The notes below the pieces were generated by a model. That model saw nothing but the letters and a program-made list of their open reading frames with translations. It did no database searches and was not told the DNA's origin. The position numbers were made by a program, and so were the translations under genes. DNA of 64,000 nt from Ambrosia x helenae (lineage: Eukaryota; Streptophyta; Magnoliopsida; Asterales; Asteraceae). Position 1 is the first letter of the stretch. Each line of letters starts with the position of its first letter. Below are positions 52,846 to 64,000 of this stretch, piece after piece. The stretch is taken from contig CM061231.1 of assembly GCA_030844895.1 (NCBI GenBank), forward strand, positions 8,765,618-8,829,617. Direction: 5' to 3'.

Positions 52846-53617
52846 TTATTGATGACATCCAAAGTGTTAAGTGCTTGTGTTTGTTTAGTAGACATTATAT
52901 ATGTGTCTGAAAAAAAGAAAGAGAGAGAGAGAGAAAATAAAGAAATAAGAAAAAAAGATCAAAGAAAATGCAATGAAAAAAAAAGTTGTTTGTGTTATTG
53001 GTCGAATATGACCGAAGTTGTGTTTATTAGTAGTATCGTGAATAAGGATTGTCATTCAAGTTGTTTCACCATTTTATTTTAGTCACTTTCAGCCTAAACG
53101 TTCACTATCTTTACCCTAAGCCCAAAACCCGTAAGTCCTTTAGATATGTGCATTGTTTATAACTAAGGTGTGATTGTTACACAAGCTTATGGCAATAGAG
53201 TTGCATACATGGTTTTTGAGTGATTCATACTAGCACATTATATGCTAGTCCAGATATTCAGCCGAGTGAAGTGAATAATTGTGAGGGGTGTGTTGCATGA
53301 ACATAAAAACTGGAAGCATGTTAAGTTTAGTTAGGTTAATTCTGTTTTTAAATGGAAATCAATTTGACTTGCTGAATTAACACATCTAATGCTGATCTGT
53401 AAATGGGGTATGACTTTGGACCTTAGCTAAGGTATGATGGGGCAGCTAGGGTGCTAGTCTGTGATAATGTGTTGAGCAAAGTGATTATAATTTTTTTCGA
53501 GACTAAAGAAGATAAGTGTGGGGATGTGATGTGATGGTGAAAATATCTTATTAAAGTGTTAGTTTTTTATATGTTTTAGTGTTTGATCGATGCACTTTTG
53601 GTACACGTTATGTTGTA
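52846..53617. other. Intergenic DNA
   Basis: No gene or clear repeat. There is an A- and G-rich stretch with GAGAGAGAGAGA at about 52919-52933. The frame 52849-53082 is a translation of it and has no domain. Confidence 0.4.
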
Positions 53618-54418
53618 TCTATAATAACTTATAATAAAAGAATTGAACTTTGATGATGTGGTATTCAATGGAGGCCTCAACCCCTCCTTGAATGTGCCAC
53701 GTGGCATCATGTGAGATTTTTTAATTTTTGAGCTTTTTTAATAAATCTATATATATTATAATTATTTTAGGAAAAGATAAGAATTTAAAAACAAAATTAA
53801 ATTTTCTCTCTAATGTTTCCTCCCATTACTTTTAAACGTTAATATATTTTATATACGAGATTTTTTAAAGAAAAAAATTACACCAAATTAACGAGCATTT
53901 TATTATCTTTCCAACGAGTACCATAGTGCTATATAAAAAAACGGAGAAAAAAACGACTATTTTTGTGGGGTTTTGGCATCATGTGAAGCTCTCTTTTAAA
54001 TTATTTATTTTGTTTTTTAAATAAAATTTATATCTATATTATTTTAAATTTCAAATATGTTAATTAATATCTTTTCCTTATTTCCCCTCACATTTTTAAA
54101 TATTAGTGAACTATTAATTATTTTTTAAATTACAAATATGTTAATTAATATTTTTATCTTTATTTTTCTTATTTTCCCCTCACAATTTTTAAACGTTAGT
54201 AACTTTCATATATGACAATTTTAGAAAAAAACAATTTACACCAAATTAACGAGCGCTTTATTATCTTTCCAACGAGCACCAAAATGCTATACAAAAAAGA
54301 AAAAAAATGTTTTTTTATAGTGAGTTTTATGTTTGGTATGTTTTCTTCTTTTATAATTTTTTTTATTAAGTCATATTAGATTTTTCAATCCCGGGATTTT
54401 CCCGGGGTAATCAGCTAG
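53618..54418 (+). mobile_element. Non-autonomous Helitron, copy 2
   Basis: An 801-bp relative of 30893-31911. It starts TCTATAATAACTTATAATAAAAG after an A and ends with the hairpin CCCGGGATTTTCCCGGG (about 54390-54406) and TAATCAGCTAG before a T. The words GAATTGAAC, GCCACGTGGCATCAT and CACCAAATTAACGAGC are shared. Within it, the block CACCAAATTAACGAGCxxTTTATTATC occurs twice (about 53881 and 54240), an internal direct duplication. Confidence 0.8.
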
Positions 54419-56040
54419 TTATACATAATTTAAATGCATTAATATTATTAGAAAATGTATATATTTTTATTAGTTTTTATATTTTGTGGATTATCAAGGT
54501 TTGGATTCTAACAAATTGGTAATTATTTTCGATCAAAATTATTGCAAAAGAAAGGTATGGAATTAATTAATTAAGGTGAAGTTAGTACTCCACATGTTTT
54601 TATACACTTAAGTTCCATGGTGAATTTGGATACCTATTAGTTAATTGTCATATTCATTTGGGCTTATTGATTTATTGGTGGACTATTAAAATTTGCGTTG
54701 GGTCACAACAAGGAAAAGGAAGAAGCCTACAACAAAGTCGGTGGAACATTGTGGAAACTGATATAAGCTAGAAGGAGTTCGATAGGTTGGATTAACTTTT
54801 GAACGACAATTATATTGGAGGAGGGCTGTTGGTGGACAAAAAAAGTAGGCACAGCCTTCTTGGCTGTGGAGGAGTGATCGCACAAGAGGAACAAGAGGGG
54901 AGGCATGCACGCTACCAAGATGCAAGGCTAAACCCTTTGTAACTTTCCCCGGATGAACGGTTTTAGTATTTTTTTTTTTATTAGACTTTGTTTATTTACA
55001 TTATGAACTGGTATATCTTGACCACTTGTGTTTGAGTTGTTGAAACGTTTATTTATATTTGAATTATCTTCTTTTACCAAACGTATTGGCAATTTCTTGC
55101 ATTGTTATCGGGGTGGTAATTGGTGGGTAATTAATATTTTTGAGCGGACAATTAGGTTGTACGGTTATTATTAAAAACTGTCCATAGTTGTTAATTCAAC
55201 TCATAAATCCCAAGGCCATGTCTATGTGGTGTTCAAGTAATTAAACTAATTTTATGTTAAAATATATAACCTGGATCCCGGGTGGAAGTTACTTTTCTCT
55301 AATCTGATAACTCTTTCATTCTTAATTATTTACTCACTTTTAATCAACCAAAATTACAAATCAAGATTCGTAGTTAATTAATTTAATTTTCAAACTTATA
55401 CTGACCACGCGTTCCCTGTGGAGACAACCTTACTTACCCGTACTGGTATAGGTATATAACTCATAAATACTTGTTTTTGATTAGCCCACGACAGCTACAT
55501 CACCAGGTTGAGGGCTTATATCAATCATGATTTGCACCAATGATTAGATACGATGTATTCTATAATCTCTGATTATCTTCATACATTTAAAGTTCCTCAA
55601 TTCGGTAACTTTAGATTTTGGCATTAAAGCTCTTTTATAAAGATACCCTGTCTGATCTAGGTCAGTAAAACCTTACGACAGAAGATCAAATAGGCTATCC
55701 CCAGATAACTTATAACATAACGACTCGAAACCTCCGAATTTTGTACAAACCCTATCAAACGAAATTACGGTACTAAGACCATATGCCCATGAGGTGTTCA
55801 TCCACATAACAATCGTTTGATATGTATGTATCTGGCACGCAGTAATAGGTCTACGAAGCCTACCAGAACATCGCACAGACTCAACACACGCCTTATATAG
55901 TATTTCAATTCTTTAGCATATATCAGATCCCCACTGATGTATTATCATTTCCTCTTTTTATCCTGGAAAATCATTTTGGGTTTTTCTGATATTTATGGGT
56001 TTTTGGCTTTTTCAATGTTTTTGGTTTTTCTCAAAAATTT
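54419..56040. other. Unassigned DNA, probably retrotransposon 3' region
   Basis: No supported gene. At about 55410-55430 CCCTGTGGAGACAACC resembles a phrase near LTR ends of some plant Gypsy elements, and 55510-55920 may be the untranslated 3' part of the - strand Copia next door. Frames 54686-54925 and 55673-55876 have no known domain. No LTR pair could be defined. Confidence 0.3.
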
Positions 56041-56136
56041 TAAATACTCCCCCTAAAATGTAAAACATATTTTTGGATTTTTGATTTTTCTGAAAAACAG
56101 CAAAAACTAAAATAAAGTGATAAACCGAGGTGATGA

Positions 56137-56903
56137 TCAAGCTTGTTTCTCTTTTACACCATTAGCTTTTAGCAAAAATTCGAATCTCGATCTGTCAAAA
56201 GCTTTGGTTAAAAGATCAGCCCTCTGATAATTAGTGTGGATTTTGACCATGTCAATCAACCCTTTAGGATAACAATCACGGATAAAGTGATACTTAATCC
56301 GGAAATGCTTAGCCTTAGAGTGATTATTCATGTCTTTCGTGAGTGCTATGGCAGCTTCATTATCACAATAAATTGGGGTTTTAAGATACTGCAAACCGAA
56401 ATCGCGCATCTGCTGTTGAATCCATAGAACATGTTAACAACAACTAGAGGCTGCTACATATTCTGCTTCACAAGTAGATAGAGCGACCGCTGTCTGCTTC
56501 TTACACTGCCAGGTCACGAGCCTGCTCCCAAAGAATTGACATCCAGCCGTTGTGGATTTACTGTCTTTGTCACAGCCACCAAAATCTGCATCACTGAAAG
56601 CAACAAAGTCAAAACTATCATCATTAGGGTACCAAAGTCCTCTCGACGGACAACCCTTCAAATATCTAAGGATTCGTTTGACGGCTGTAAGATGACCCTG
56701 TTTTGGCTTCGATTGGAATCGTGCACAGAGACATGTTGCGAACATAATGTCTGACGAGATACAGTCAGGTACATCAACGATCCGACTATGGCTCGATAAG
56801 TGAATGGATCAATGAGCTCCCCCTTAGCGTAAACTCCAATCCCGTGATTAGGTTGTATCGAGGTATCCATAGGCTTGGAATCTTCCATCTGGAACCGGCT
56901 CAA
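56137..56903 (-). pseudogene. Copia RNase H region
   Basis: Open pieces on the - strand: DSKPMDTSIQPNHGI and YRAIVGSLMYLT (56658-56903), ILRYLKGCPSRGLWY, FSDADFGGCDKDSKSTTAG and LSTCEAEYVAASSC (56434-56745), IYCDNEAAIALTKD, HFRIKYHFIRD and RADLLTKAF (56137-56409). The acidic residues of RNase H are present in these blocks. A stop after SSCC and frame changes near 56430 and 56700 separate them. Confidence 0.8.
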
Positions 56904-56924
56904 GACTTGAGATACGTATTTCGT

Positions 56925-57638
56925 CTAGTGAATGAAAATGCCCGTTGGCAATTGATCCACCTGCAAGCCTAGGAAAAACTGCATTTCTCCCATTGCGCTC
57001 ATCTCGAACGTTTCCTGCATCACTGTTTCAAATTCTCTGCACAAAAGTTTGTTAGTTGAACTAAAAATAATATCGTCAACATAAATCTGAACGAGAAGCA
57101 AGTCACCCTCTGTTCTTTTCGTGAACATGGTACAGTCTACCAAACCTCGTTTGAATCCTTTAGAAAGTAGGTACGTGCTCAGCTCCTCATACTATTGGCG
57201 TGGAGCTTGGTGCAACTTGTAAAGTGCTTTGTTGAGAACATAAACCTTATCCCGGTGGATACGATCTTCAAAGCCTGGTGGTTGACCAACGTAAACCTCT
57301 TCCTTGACCACACCGTACAGAAACGCGCTCTTCACATCCATTTGATACACCTTGAATTTCTTGTAGGAAGCAAACACTAGAAACATTCGAATAGCTTCTA
57401 TACGTGCTACAGGTGCATAAACTTCATTGTAGTCTATTCCTTCAGTTTGACTAAATCCCTGAACGACCAATTGAGCTTTGTTTCGTACGATTACTCCTCG
57501 ATCATCTTCTTTACACTTAAAAACCCATTTAGTACCAATCTTCTTTCTTCCTGGAGGTAAATCTGTAAGTGTCCAAACTCCCAGCTTCTGAAACTGTAAT
57601 AATTCCTCTTGCATAGCTTCAACCCAGACATCATCCAA
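56925..57638 (-). pseudogene. Copia reverse transcriptase
   Basis: Two - strand pieces. 57192-57638 has GTKWVFKCKEDDRG, YNEVYAPVARIEAIRMFL, KVYQMDVKSAFLYG and LNKALYKLHQAPRQ, ending at a stop. 56925-57143 has DCTMFTKRTEGDLLLVQIYVDDIIFSST with the catalytic Asp pair, then FFLGLQVDQLPTGIFIH. The intervening part is out of frame. It resembles the RT fragment at 52067-52845, so both Copias are of similar type. Confidence 0.8.
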
Positions 57639-57716
57639 TAAAGCATCTTTTTATGTCCGCGGCTCAACTTGCGAAACATAACAAGGAAAAGACCAGTCAT
57701 TTTGACAACCAGACTT

Positions 57717-58386
57717 TTAAATTTTAGCATACAGGGCTAGGGCTCCAATATTATCATGTGAAGTTGCTCGACGAAGTTGTCCTCTAGTCATAACACTGCT
57801 TCCGGGGTCACCAGCAACTTGCTCAAGTAGATGAATCTGATGAATCCGAGAATCCGGATGATCAGGAACTTGAACTCTAGTTTGAGTAGTTAGATTCTCT
57901 GCCATATCCAAATCATTACCCATATTTGATGATGAAGCAACATGTGGATTTGGGTTCACTGGTGGTTCCTCCGAAACATGATCTAGAATAGCTTCACTGG
58001 TAACATCATCTTCATTTTCCGATTCAGATGAATTAAGAGTAGTCTAAGCTTCTTGAAACACTTCTTTTTCATTAGCAGGAACGTGAGTATTATTAGAAGC
58101 TGCTGGAGGAGTTGCGGTGATCGGACGCACCAACGATGATGTCACTATGTTATCACACTCGTAATAAAGTCGTAATACAGCCTATTCAACCAAGTTATCT
58201 AGATTGAATGATTCAAAAAAATCTTTATAATCAAACATCCAGTCTGGACCACTTCCTTGTACGTTCTGAGTGTATCGTTGTACTTCAACATTAGCTCACT
58301 CCTCCACCTGACGAGTTCTTTTGTTGAATACCCGTTTGAGCGGGGTTGCATATCCAAGAAAGTATCCCTCTTCAGCTTTCGGTGCA
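57717..58386 (-). pseudogene. Copia integrase-RT linker
   Basis: A low-conservation, Ser-, Asn- and acid-rich spacer on the - strand between integrase and reverse transcriptase, with pieces at 57717-57959 (HPDSRIHQIHLLEQVAGDPG) and 58199-58387. Its position is its main evidence. Stops occur throughout. Confidence 0.5.
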
Positions 58387-58392
58387 AACTTC

Positions 58393-59073
58393 TTAGGCGG
58401 ATTCAACATCGTACAAAGTGCCCCCAAACGGTTCTAGATACTCCAAATTCGGCTTTCGTCTATTCAACAGTTTATAAGAAGTTTTGCCAAACTTCTTCAC
58501 TGTTAATACACGATTCAAAGTGTAACAAGCTGCGTATATAGCTTCATTCCAGAACATTACTGGAAGATTCGAATCCGCAAGCATTGTTCGTGCCGTTTCT
58601 ATTAGAGTCCTGTTTTTCCTTTCAGCAACACCGTTCTGTTGTGGAGTATACGGAGCACTATATTCATGATGAATTCCTTTGTCTTCACAAAGTGCATTCA
58701 TTTGGGAATTCTTGAACTCAGTCCTGTTGTCACTACGAATTCTTTTAATCTTCAATCCATAAACATTCTCCAATCGGGCGAACAGAACCTTCAAATTATT
58801 AAACGTGTCGCTTTTGTGTTGCAAGCACATCACCCACGAAAATCTCGAGTAATCATCAGTAACCACAAGACAGTAAAGCTCTCCAGAATGACTCTTACGC
58901 TTGACAGGTCCGAACAGATCCATATGCAAACGTTCAAGTGGCATATCTACATAGTTCACTTTCTTCGATTTGTGGGACTGTTTGTGCTGTTTACCCTTTT
59001 TGCAACTCACGCATTTATCATTGAGATGAAAATGCTTCACATTAACCCCATCTACAAGCCCGTTCTTCACCAA
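58393..59073 (-). pseudogene. Copia integrase
   Basis: A 226-codon - strand frame: CVSCKKGKQHKQSHKSK (zinc-finger end), PLERLHMDLFGPVK and VVTDDYSRFSWV (catalytic Asp region), IRSDNRTEFKN, APYTPQQNGVAERKNRTLIETARTML (catalytic Glu region), and FWNEAIYAACYTLNRVL. The conserved GTEF-type word reads RTEF here. The piece overlaps the pre-integrase frame by about 30 bp in another phase, so a frameshift lies near 59060. Confidence 0.85.
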
Positions 59074-59572
59074 ATGATTTCATCTTTCTAAGGTGAATAT
59101 GCCCCATCCTTCTGTGCCACATTATTGATTCTTTTTCTGTAGCATTGGATAGAAAACATGTGAATTGGCCCTGGATTATCATGGCTTTGCTCATATTAAG
59201 AATGTACAAATTGTTCACTCTTGGTGCTCTCAACATTATCCATTCCTTTGGTATGACGAAGCCGGATTTCAGAATATAGCAAGATTTATCACCAAAGTGT
59301 AAAGAAAACTGTTTGTCACAAATTTGGCTGACACTCAACAGATTATAATTGATTTGCTTCAAATAAGATATTCTCTCAAAACTTACGATCCCATTGCTAA
59401 CACTCCCTTCCATTGTGATATAACCTCCTTTATTACCCGCAAACGCTACATAACCTCCATTCACGTTCTTGATGTCGAATAATAACGTTAAGTCTCTGGT
59501 AATGTGCCTAGAAGCTCCACTGTCTACAATCCAAAGACTGCTAACAGGGCCAGCTGGAGCTCCCTGCACCAA
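59042..59572 (-). pseudogene. Copia protease and pre-integrase domain
   Basis: The - strand frame starts just before the protease active site WIVDSGASRHIT. It continues with LKQINYNLLSVSQICD and FVIPKEW and ends with IMWHRRMGHIHLRKM of the pre-integrase zinc region. Length and order match the normal Copia layout. Confidence 0.8.
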
Positions 59573-59717
59573 ACCAAGAAATGATTAGATCTTTCGGGGG
59601 ACCCAAGCCTGTTTGGTCTTGGGTCTTTGAGTGTTAAACTTCAAAAAATTCATTTTCAACAACATTTGGTTTTGAATCGACCCTTTTCTGATCATTCAAA
59701 CCTTTCTCATCTTTAAC

Positions 59718-61261
59718 TTAGACATTAGCATTTGAGGTGGAAGCACCGGGAGAACCCACCGGTGACCAAGATTGTTCGGAACGTTTAAGAATCCTAATAT
59801 GATATTTTTGCGTCTCAGCAGGTTTCTTTGTATCGTTCGTAAAGGAAACTTTCTTAGTTACCTTTCTAGACTTAACAGAAATAGGTCCATCTTTTGACAT
59901 AACAGCAGGTTTAGGAAAAACCTTTTGTTTGTCATTAGTCAATTTCACCATTTGTTTCTTTAGGTGTTTCTCCATAGCAATCTTGTTTCAATTATCATAG
60001 CAAACTGACGATTTTCCATCTTTTGAAAATACCAACTTTGATTATAAAATGGTGGTCTTTGAGGAATAAAATGTCATTGTGGATATCTATGATTATCGAG
60101 TGGACTTTGATAAGGCTGCTTTTGCTCAACTTCGTGCCTTTTGTGTCGCACATACGTGCAGTGAGCAAGTAAATGCCCTCTCTCCCCGCATTTGTAACAT
60201 GCACGGTATTCTTCAAATATATTTTTAGCACCCGGCTTAGCATATGAAGTGATCGGAAATTGATAATCAACACATTTACGTCTTAAACTCATTGGAGCTG
60301 GGTCCATTGAGTAAGCTGGCTCAAAAAATGCATTCGCCTTTTCTTTTGGCTTGATGAATTCAGTGACATGAACTTTTGGTTCTTTGGGAGTATCACAATT
60401 CAATTTCTTTAAAAGTTCTAGAGGAAAGTCATTGGTCCTTTCTTGTTTAGGAAACCAGATTGTACTCTCCTGCCAGATTTTATCAATTTTTGAATAGTTT
60501 GCAAATTTTATTGGATACTCCTCGTCAGAAATTATCTTATCGGATCCTTCCATCCTATAGAAAACTTTGACGGGTTTGTCAACTGAATCATTTTTCACAT
60601 TCTTGGTAACTGATTGATTCACTCTATGTGCATTAGCCTGAGGATGAGAAATATGAGAAGGTGACACTGGTTCATATGAAGTATTAGATTCATAATCTGA
60701 CGTGGAATCCGATTTGACTGAACTCTCCGATGTTACGTTGTTGAAATTGTGATTCTCAAACAACACTGGAGAAGGAACAGATTTGTAGTTTACACTACCG
60801 GATTGTGATGGTTCTTCAATGATGTGGTCAACAACATATGCTATATGTTTATAGCTTTCTAACTTCTTATTGACCTTCTCAGCAAAACACTTGATTATGG
60901 CCATTTCCAATTTTGTGTTTTCAAGCTCATTTATGTAATTGTTGATGGCAAGTTGTTTTATAGCAAGGGTTTTCTTTAATTCTGAAATGTCCTTTTTATA
61001 CCCTTCAAGTGTTTTGTTGAATTCCTGTGAATCCTTACAATAAGATTGAATGTTGATTTTAGCACTCTCAAGGTTAACCCTGAGTTGCTTATTTTCCTTA
61101 GCCAATCTATCGCAAGTACCACAATATTTATCACTATTCATGTAAATGGTAGAATCAGAACATACCGGTTTTGGTGCATCAGTCATAGCCATAAGCGCGA
61201 AATGAGCCTCCTTCCCAGCAAAGACATTAGAATAGTCAATCTTTGTAAAGGCATCATCCAC
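59718..61261 (-). pseudogene. Copia gag with CCHC zinc knuckle, 5'-truncated
   Basis: The main piece (60074-61261) holds a coiled-coil-like Lys/Glu-rich region (LAKENKQLRVNLESAKINIQ, YKKDISELKKTLA), a Ser-rich acidic middle, and the knuckle CYKCGERGHLLAHC near its end. A Lys-rich tail follows in another frame (59718-59975, VKSRKVTKKVSFTND). The capsid start is missing because the element is cut at 61261. Its first codon there is not a real start. Confidence 0.75.
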
Positions 61262-62122
61262 TATGCATGGCCTTTCATGAAATGGGGAATGGACATAGTG
61301 GGAAAATTACTTAAAGCTCCTGGTGGAAAGGTGTTTATGCTGGTCATGACTGATTATTTTTCAAAATGGATCGAGGCCGAAGCATTTGTACAAGTCAGAG
61401 AAGTGGTGTCCTTCATCAAAAGAAACATCCTTACAAGATTTGGTATACTAGCTGAGATCATATGTGACAATGGATCTAAATTCATCAGCAACAGAACTAC
61501 TAGTTTTTGTGAAAGTTGGGGAATCAAGATGATGACCTCACCACCTGTCCATCCTCAAGCTAATGGACAAGCAGAATCTTCCAACAAAATCATCGACAAC
61601 AACTTGAAGAAAAAGCTTGGAGAAAAGAAAGGAAAATGGGCAGAAAAGCTTCCAGTCGTACTTTGGGCAGATATAACTACATCCAAGAATGCAACTAGAC
61701 AAACAACTTTTTCCATGGTATTTGGAACAGAAGCAATGCTTCCATCAGAAATGGTAATGCCTACAGCAAGAAGACATCTCCAGGATGCGACTACCAATTC
61801 AGAAGTATTGCTTCAAGATCTCGAAACAGTGGATGAGCTTAGGGATGCAGCTAAATTGAGGATGGCAGCTTATCAACAAAGGGTACCCAAAGCTTACAAC
61901 AAGAATATAAGGATAAGAAGATTCCAAGTGGGAGATTTGGTCTTAAGAAAAGCCTTCCAAAACACTACAAAGCCAAGTGATGGTAAATTAGCTCCTAAGT
62001 GGGAAGGACCCTACTTGATCGATTCTGAGGATGGAAAAGGAGCATATTGGCTCTTGACCATGGAAGGTGAAATTCCACCAAGATCTTGGAATGCAATTCA
62101 CTTAAAATACTATCATGTATGA
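61262..62122 (+). pseudogene. Gypsy integrase fragment
   Basis: The + strand codes for the integrase core and C-terminus of a Ty3/Gypsy element: WPFMKWGMDIVGKLLKAPGGK, MLVMTDYFSKWIEAE (first catalytic Asp), IICDNGSKFISN (second Asp), HPQANGQAESSNKII (Glu), then FGTEAMLPSEM, FQVGDLVLRKAF, LAPKWEGPYLI and HLKYYHV before TGA. It begins abruptly at 61262. The open frame upstream of that (61046-61261) is antisense to the Copia gag and not part of it. The wording fits the Tat branch of Gypsy (inference). From the breakpoint to the stop the frame is unbroken. Confidence 0.85.
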
Positions 62123-63280
62123 AGACTCATGTGACTAATCTCTCTGGAAGAGAAACCATGGTTCGGATTACTGGTTAATCATCTCCATATGCAGGTATTT
62201 CTCTTCATTTTATTTTAATTATTTCATCGATATTGCAACTAAACATGGTCTAGAAATAGTCCATCCTGAGAATTTTCCAGGTCTATCCTGAAGATGCAGC
62301 TTCAAAGACTAGGGGTTGGCCACCCTCTCATACGTTAAGGTGTCTGACACCTTCCTAAGGTTTAAACATTTTCACCTTTCACATTGGGTCAGCAACCCCG
62401 CCTGGAGCGCACGTATTCATGTATATCTTCATGATGATGGGACTAGTTCATGTAAAAGTGGATGACAATTTCATCATTTTTGGAATATACATTGAATCCC
62501 TAAGGTTTAGACATTTTTCAATGTCTCTTTCTCGTATTTGGCCTAGTCGCCAATGGCCTTGACACTACTTATATTTGGCCTTGATGCCAGTTATCCTCAA
62601 GATGCTACATTAGGCATTATCGACTGTTATTTCTAAAGATCATCTATCGTTATGGGCATGACCCCAGTTTATAAAAGGTTTTATCACCAGTATGACAACT
62701 AAGTTCACCTTTTTACAGGTTATTATCAAAAGTTATTAATCCTTTCTTGGAAAGGGAAAAAGACTCTAAGTCTATATGAAAGATACCACACTGGGGACAT
62801 CTTCAAGATGATGAAGATTATCCTAAGGATGTAACAAGGACAGGGGACATCTTCAAGATGTCATCGGAATACTTTGAAGACCAATTGTTTAATTGGGATG
62901 AAAGTATAAACTTATTTCACACTTTATCACTTAACATTTGGTAATGGTTGCAGAATAACAAAGGAATAAAGATAAGGAACACGAAGAAGTAGCGTCAAAA
63001 CAGATTACCATTTTATTTATAGTTCAAAAAGTAATGTCAACCCATGGCTTCATCCTAAACCAGGACCCATCCACCAGGGGTCAACATCTATAGTCCAGGT
63101 CAAGAGAAAGACTTGGGGCTTCGTCTTGAAAACCAAGATCCCTCTACCCCAATTCTTTCGTTGTCTATACAAACATAAAAGTAAATTGTTCAAAATGGTT
63201 CACAACCTGCCACCACTTAAACTATCACAAAAATCCTAAAAAAGTGGGCTCAGGCCTAGTTTTTACATCCTTCATTGCCC
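62123..63280. other. Gypsy region downstream of integrase, non-coding
   Basis: No conserved coding. GGGGACATCTTCAAGATG occurs twice (about 62794 and 62844), and TTGGCCTxGTCGCCAATGGCC-like words lie near 62540-62580. It separates the integrase from the antisense frame that ends at 63283. An LTR boundary was not found. Confidence 0.4.
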
Positions 63281-63282
63281 AC

Positions 63283-64000
63283 TTAACACTCCTTAGCCAC
63301 CACAGCTTCCTCCACCACACGCTCCTTGGGTGCATCCTCGGGATCAGCATCAGGAATAGGCTCATACACCACCTCTTTTCCTTCCAAGCTTCTGATCTTA
63401 TCCTGCCAGGCTTCAACATCCCAATCCTCCTGCTTGAAGTTGGGATCCTTAGCTTGTAGGGCCATCTTCACCCTAGCTTGGAGAACGGAAACCGTGGCAG
63501 ACGTTACAAGCCCTTGCCTATATTCCTCCATCTCCTTCTCATGCCCCTGCAACGCCTTAGCCTGCTCACCCTTCACCGGTATAAGCTCAGTTTTTACCTT
63601 ACCAAGCTCCTTTTCAAGATGTTTGCTCTTATCTTTTTGCATCCTCGAGCTTGGCCTTGGTGTTGTTCATTTCAATAGCTACCTCATCCAGGGAGTTTAG
63701 CGGATATTCGTGTCCCTATAAAGAATAGAAAACAGGTGAATATTTCGTCCTTAAACACATATTTGCAAATATTTTATGCTATCTTTAGGATAGCTTCACA
63801 CCTGAAGAGTAAATTGGGAAATTTTGCCCAAGATATCATTAAATTTGAGACCTTCAAAAGGGGAGGTCTCTTGGGCTAGAGTAGAGGTAGTAGCAGTCCT
63901 CCTTTTCTTGGAAGAAGCAAGAGTCTTAGGCTTAGGAACAGAAGGAGGAGGGCTTGTCATCCTGGAGCTGGATGGAGAAGTAACCATGGTTGCCTTAACA
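63283..64000 (-). pseudogene. Antisense, spliced accessory ORF of the Gypsy element (partial)
   Basis: On the - strand, opposite to the integrase. Exon 1 enters from beyond the window; a Met is at 63985-63987, with TSPPPSVPKPKTLASSKKRR and FNDILGKISQFTLQ, then donor CAG|GTGTG at 63801. An 86-bp intron ends at TATAG (63716). Exon 2 goes on in phase with GHEYPLNSLDEVAIEMNN, changes frame by one base near 63640, and ends with a coiled-coil-like KHLEKELGKVKTELIPVKGE, VSVLQARVKMALQAKDPNF and an acidic tail before TAA at 63283. Antisense ORFs between pol and 3' LTR are known from Tat-type Gypsy elements. Function unknown. Confidence 0.55.

Larger units (their letters stand above)
56046..61261 (-). 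mobile_element. Degenerate Copia retrotransposon, - strand
   Basis: On the - strand, from 61261 down: gag with CCHC knuckle, protease and pre-integrase, integrase, linker, reverse transcriptase, RNase H, then a polypurine-like TTAGGGGGAGT (about 56046-56056). The domain order (integrase before RT) defines Copia. The 5' end is cut within gag at 61261, where a Gypsy remnant of opposite sense begins. LTRs were not identified. At least eight stops or frameshifts make it inactive. Confidence 0.85.

Noticed and set aside
61046..61261. N-terminal 72 codons of the long integrase frame (61046-62122)
   Set aside because: They are antisense to the Copia gag; Gypsy integrase similarity begins only at 61262.

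Overview
This is nuclear DNA of a flowering plant. The evidence is GT-AG introns, AT-rich intergenic DNA, L1-type LINEs, Copia and Gypsy retrotransposons with plant-type initiator-Met primer sites, Helitrons, and MULE, hAT, Tourist and Stowaway elements. The style of the Copia and Gypsy proteins suggests a eudicot, perhaps a composite (Asteraceae); that is an inference only.

Two host genes are supported. A nine-exon hexokinase, probably plastidic (7187-13457, + strand), carries a one-base frameshift in exon 5 and a 3.8-kb first intron built from degenerate tandem repeats and loaded with SINEs and MITEs. A short intronless gene (30232-30519, - strand) encodes a small plant-specific protein of the kind often labelled 'Josephin-like'.

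Layout. 1-5.9 kb: AT-rich DNA with a MITE and a lone Copia LTR with its primer-binding site. 5.9-7.04 kb: a MULE-type element ending 150 bp before the hexokinase start codon. 7.2-13.5 kb: hexokinase. 13.56-29.75 kb: a direct tandem duplication of about 1.7 kb. Copy 1 has swollen to 14.5 kb through a SINE, LINE-1 (itself split by a MULE), a Helitron-like element and LINE-2 (itself holding a Tourist MITE). Copy 2 stayed short and preserves the empty sites. 30-40 kb: the small gene, Helitrons, foldback elements, MITEs and minisatellites. 40.2-46.75 kb: LINE-3, with a gag-deleted Copia in its 3' UTR. 47.7-49.15 kb: a Pack-MULE carrying what looks like two exons of a nucleoporin NUP1-like gene. 49.4-52.85 kb: remains of a SIRE-like Copia with an env-like or accessory reading frame, its reverse transcriptase split by a hAT MITE. 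53.6-54.4 kb: a second Helitron of the 30.9-kb family. 56-61.26 kb: a degenerate Copia on the - strand, abutting head-to-head a Gypsy integrase (61.26-62.12 kb). That Gypsy remnant is followed by a spliced antisense reading frame running out of the window.

The region is best read as a small gene island under heavy nested transposition. No CRISPR, rRNA or tRNA gene was found, and I saw no multi-gene host system. The most informative parts are the tandem duplication with its built-in empty sites, the hexokinase frameshift with its repeat-built intron, the Pack-MULE, and the antisense frame behind the Gypsy integrase.
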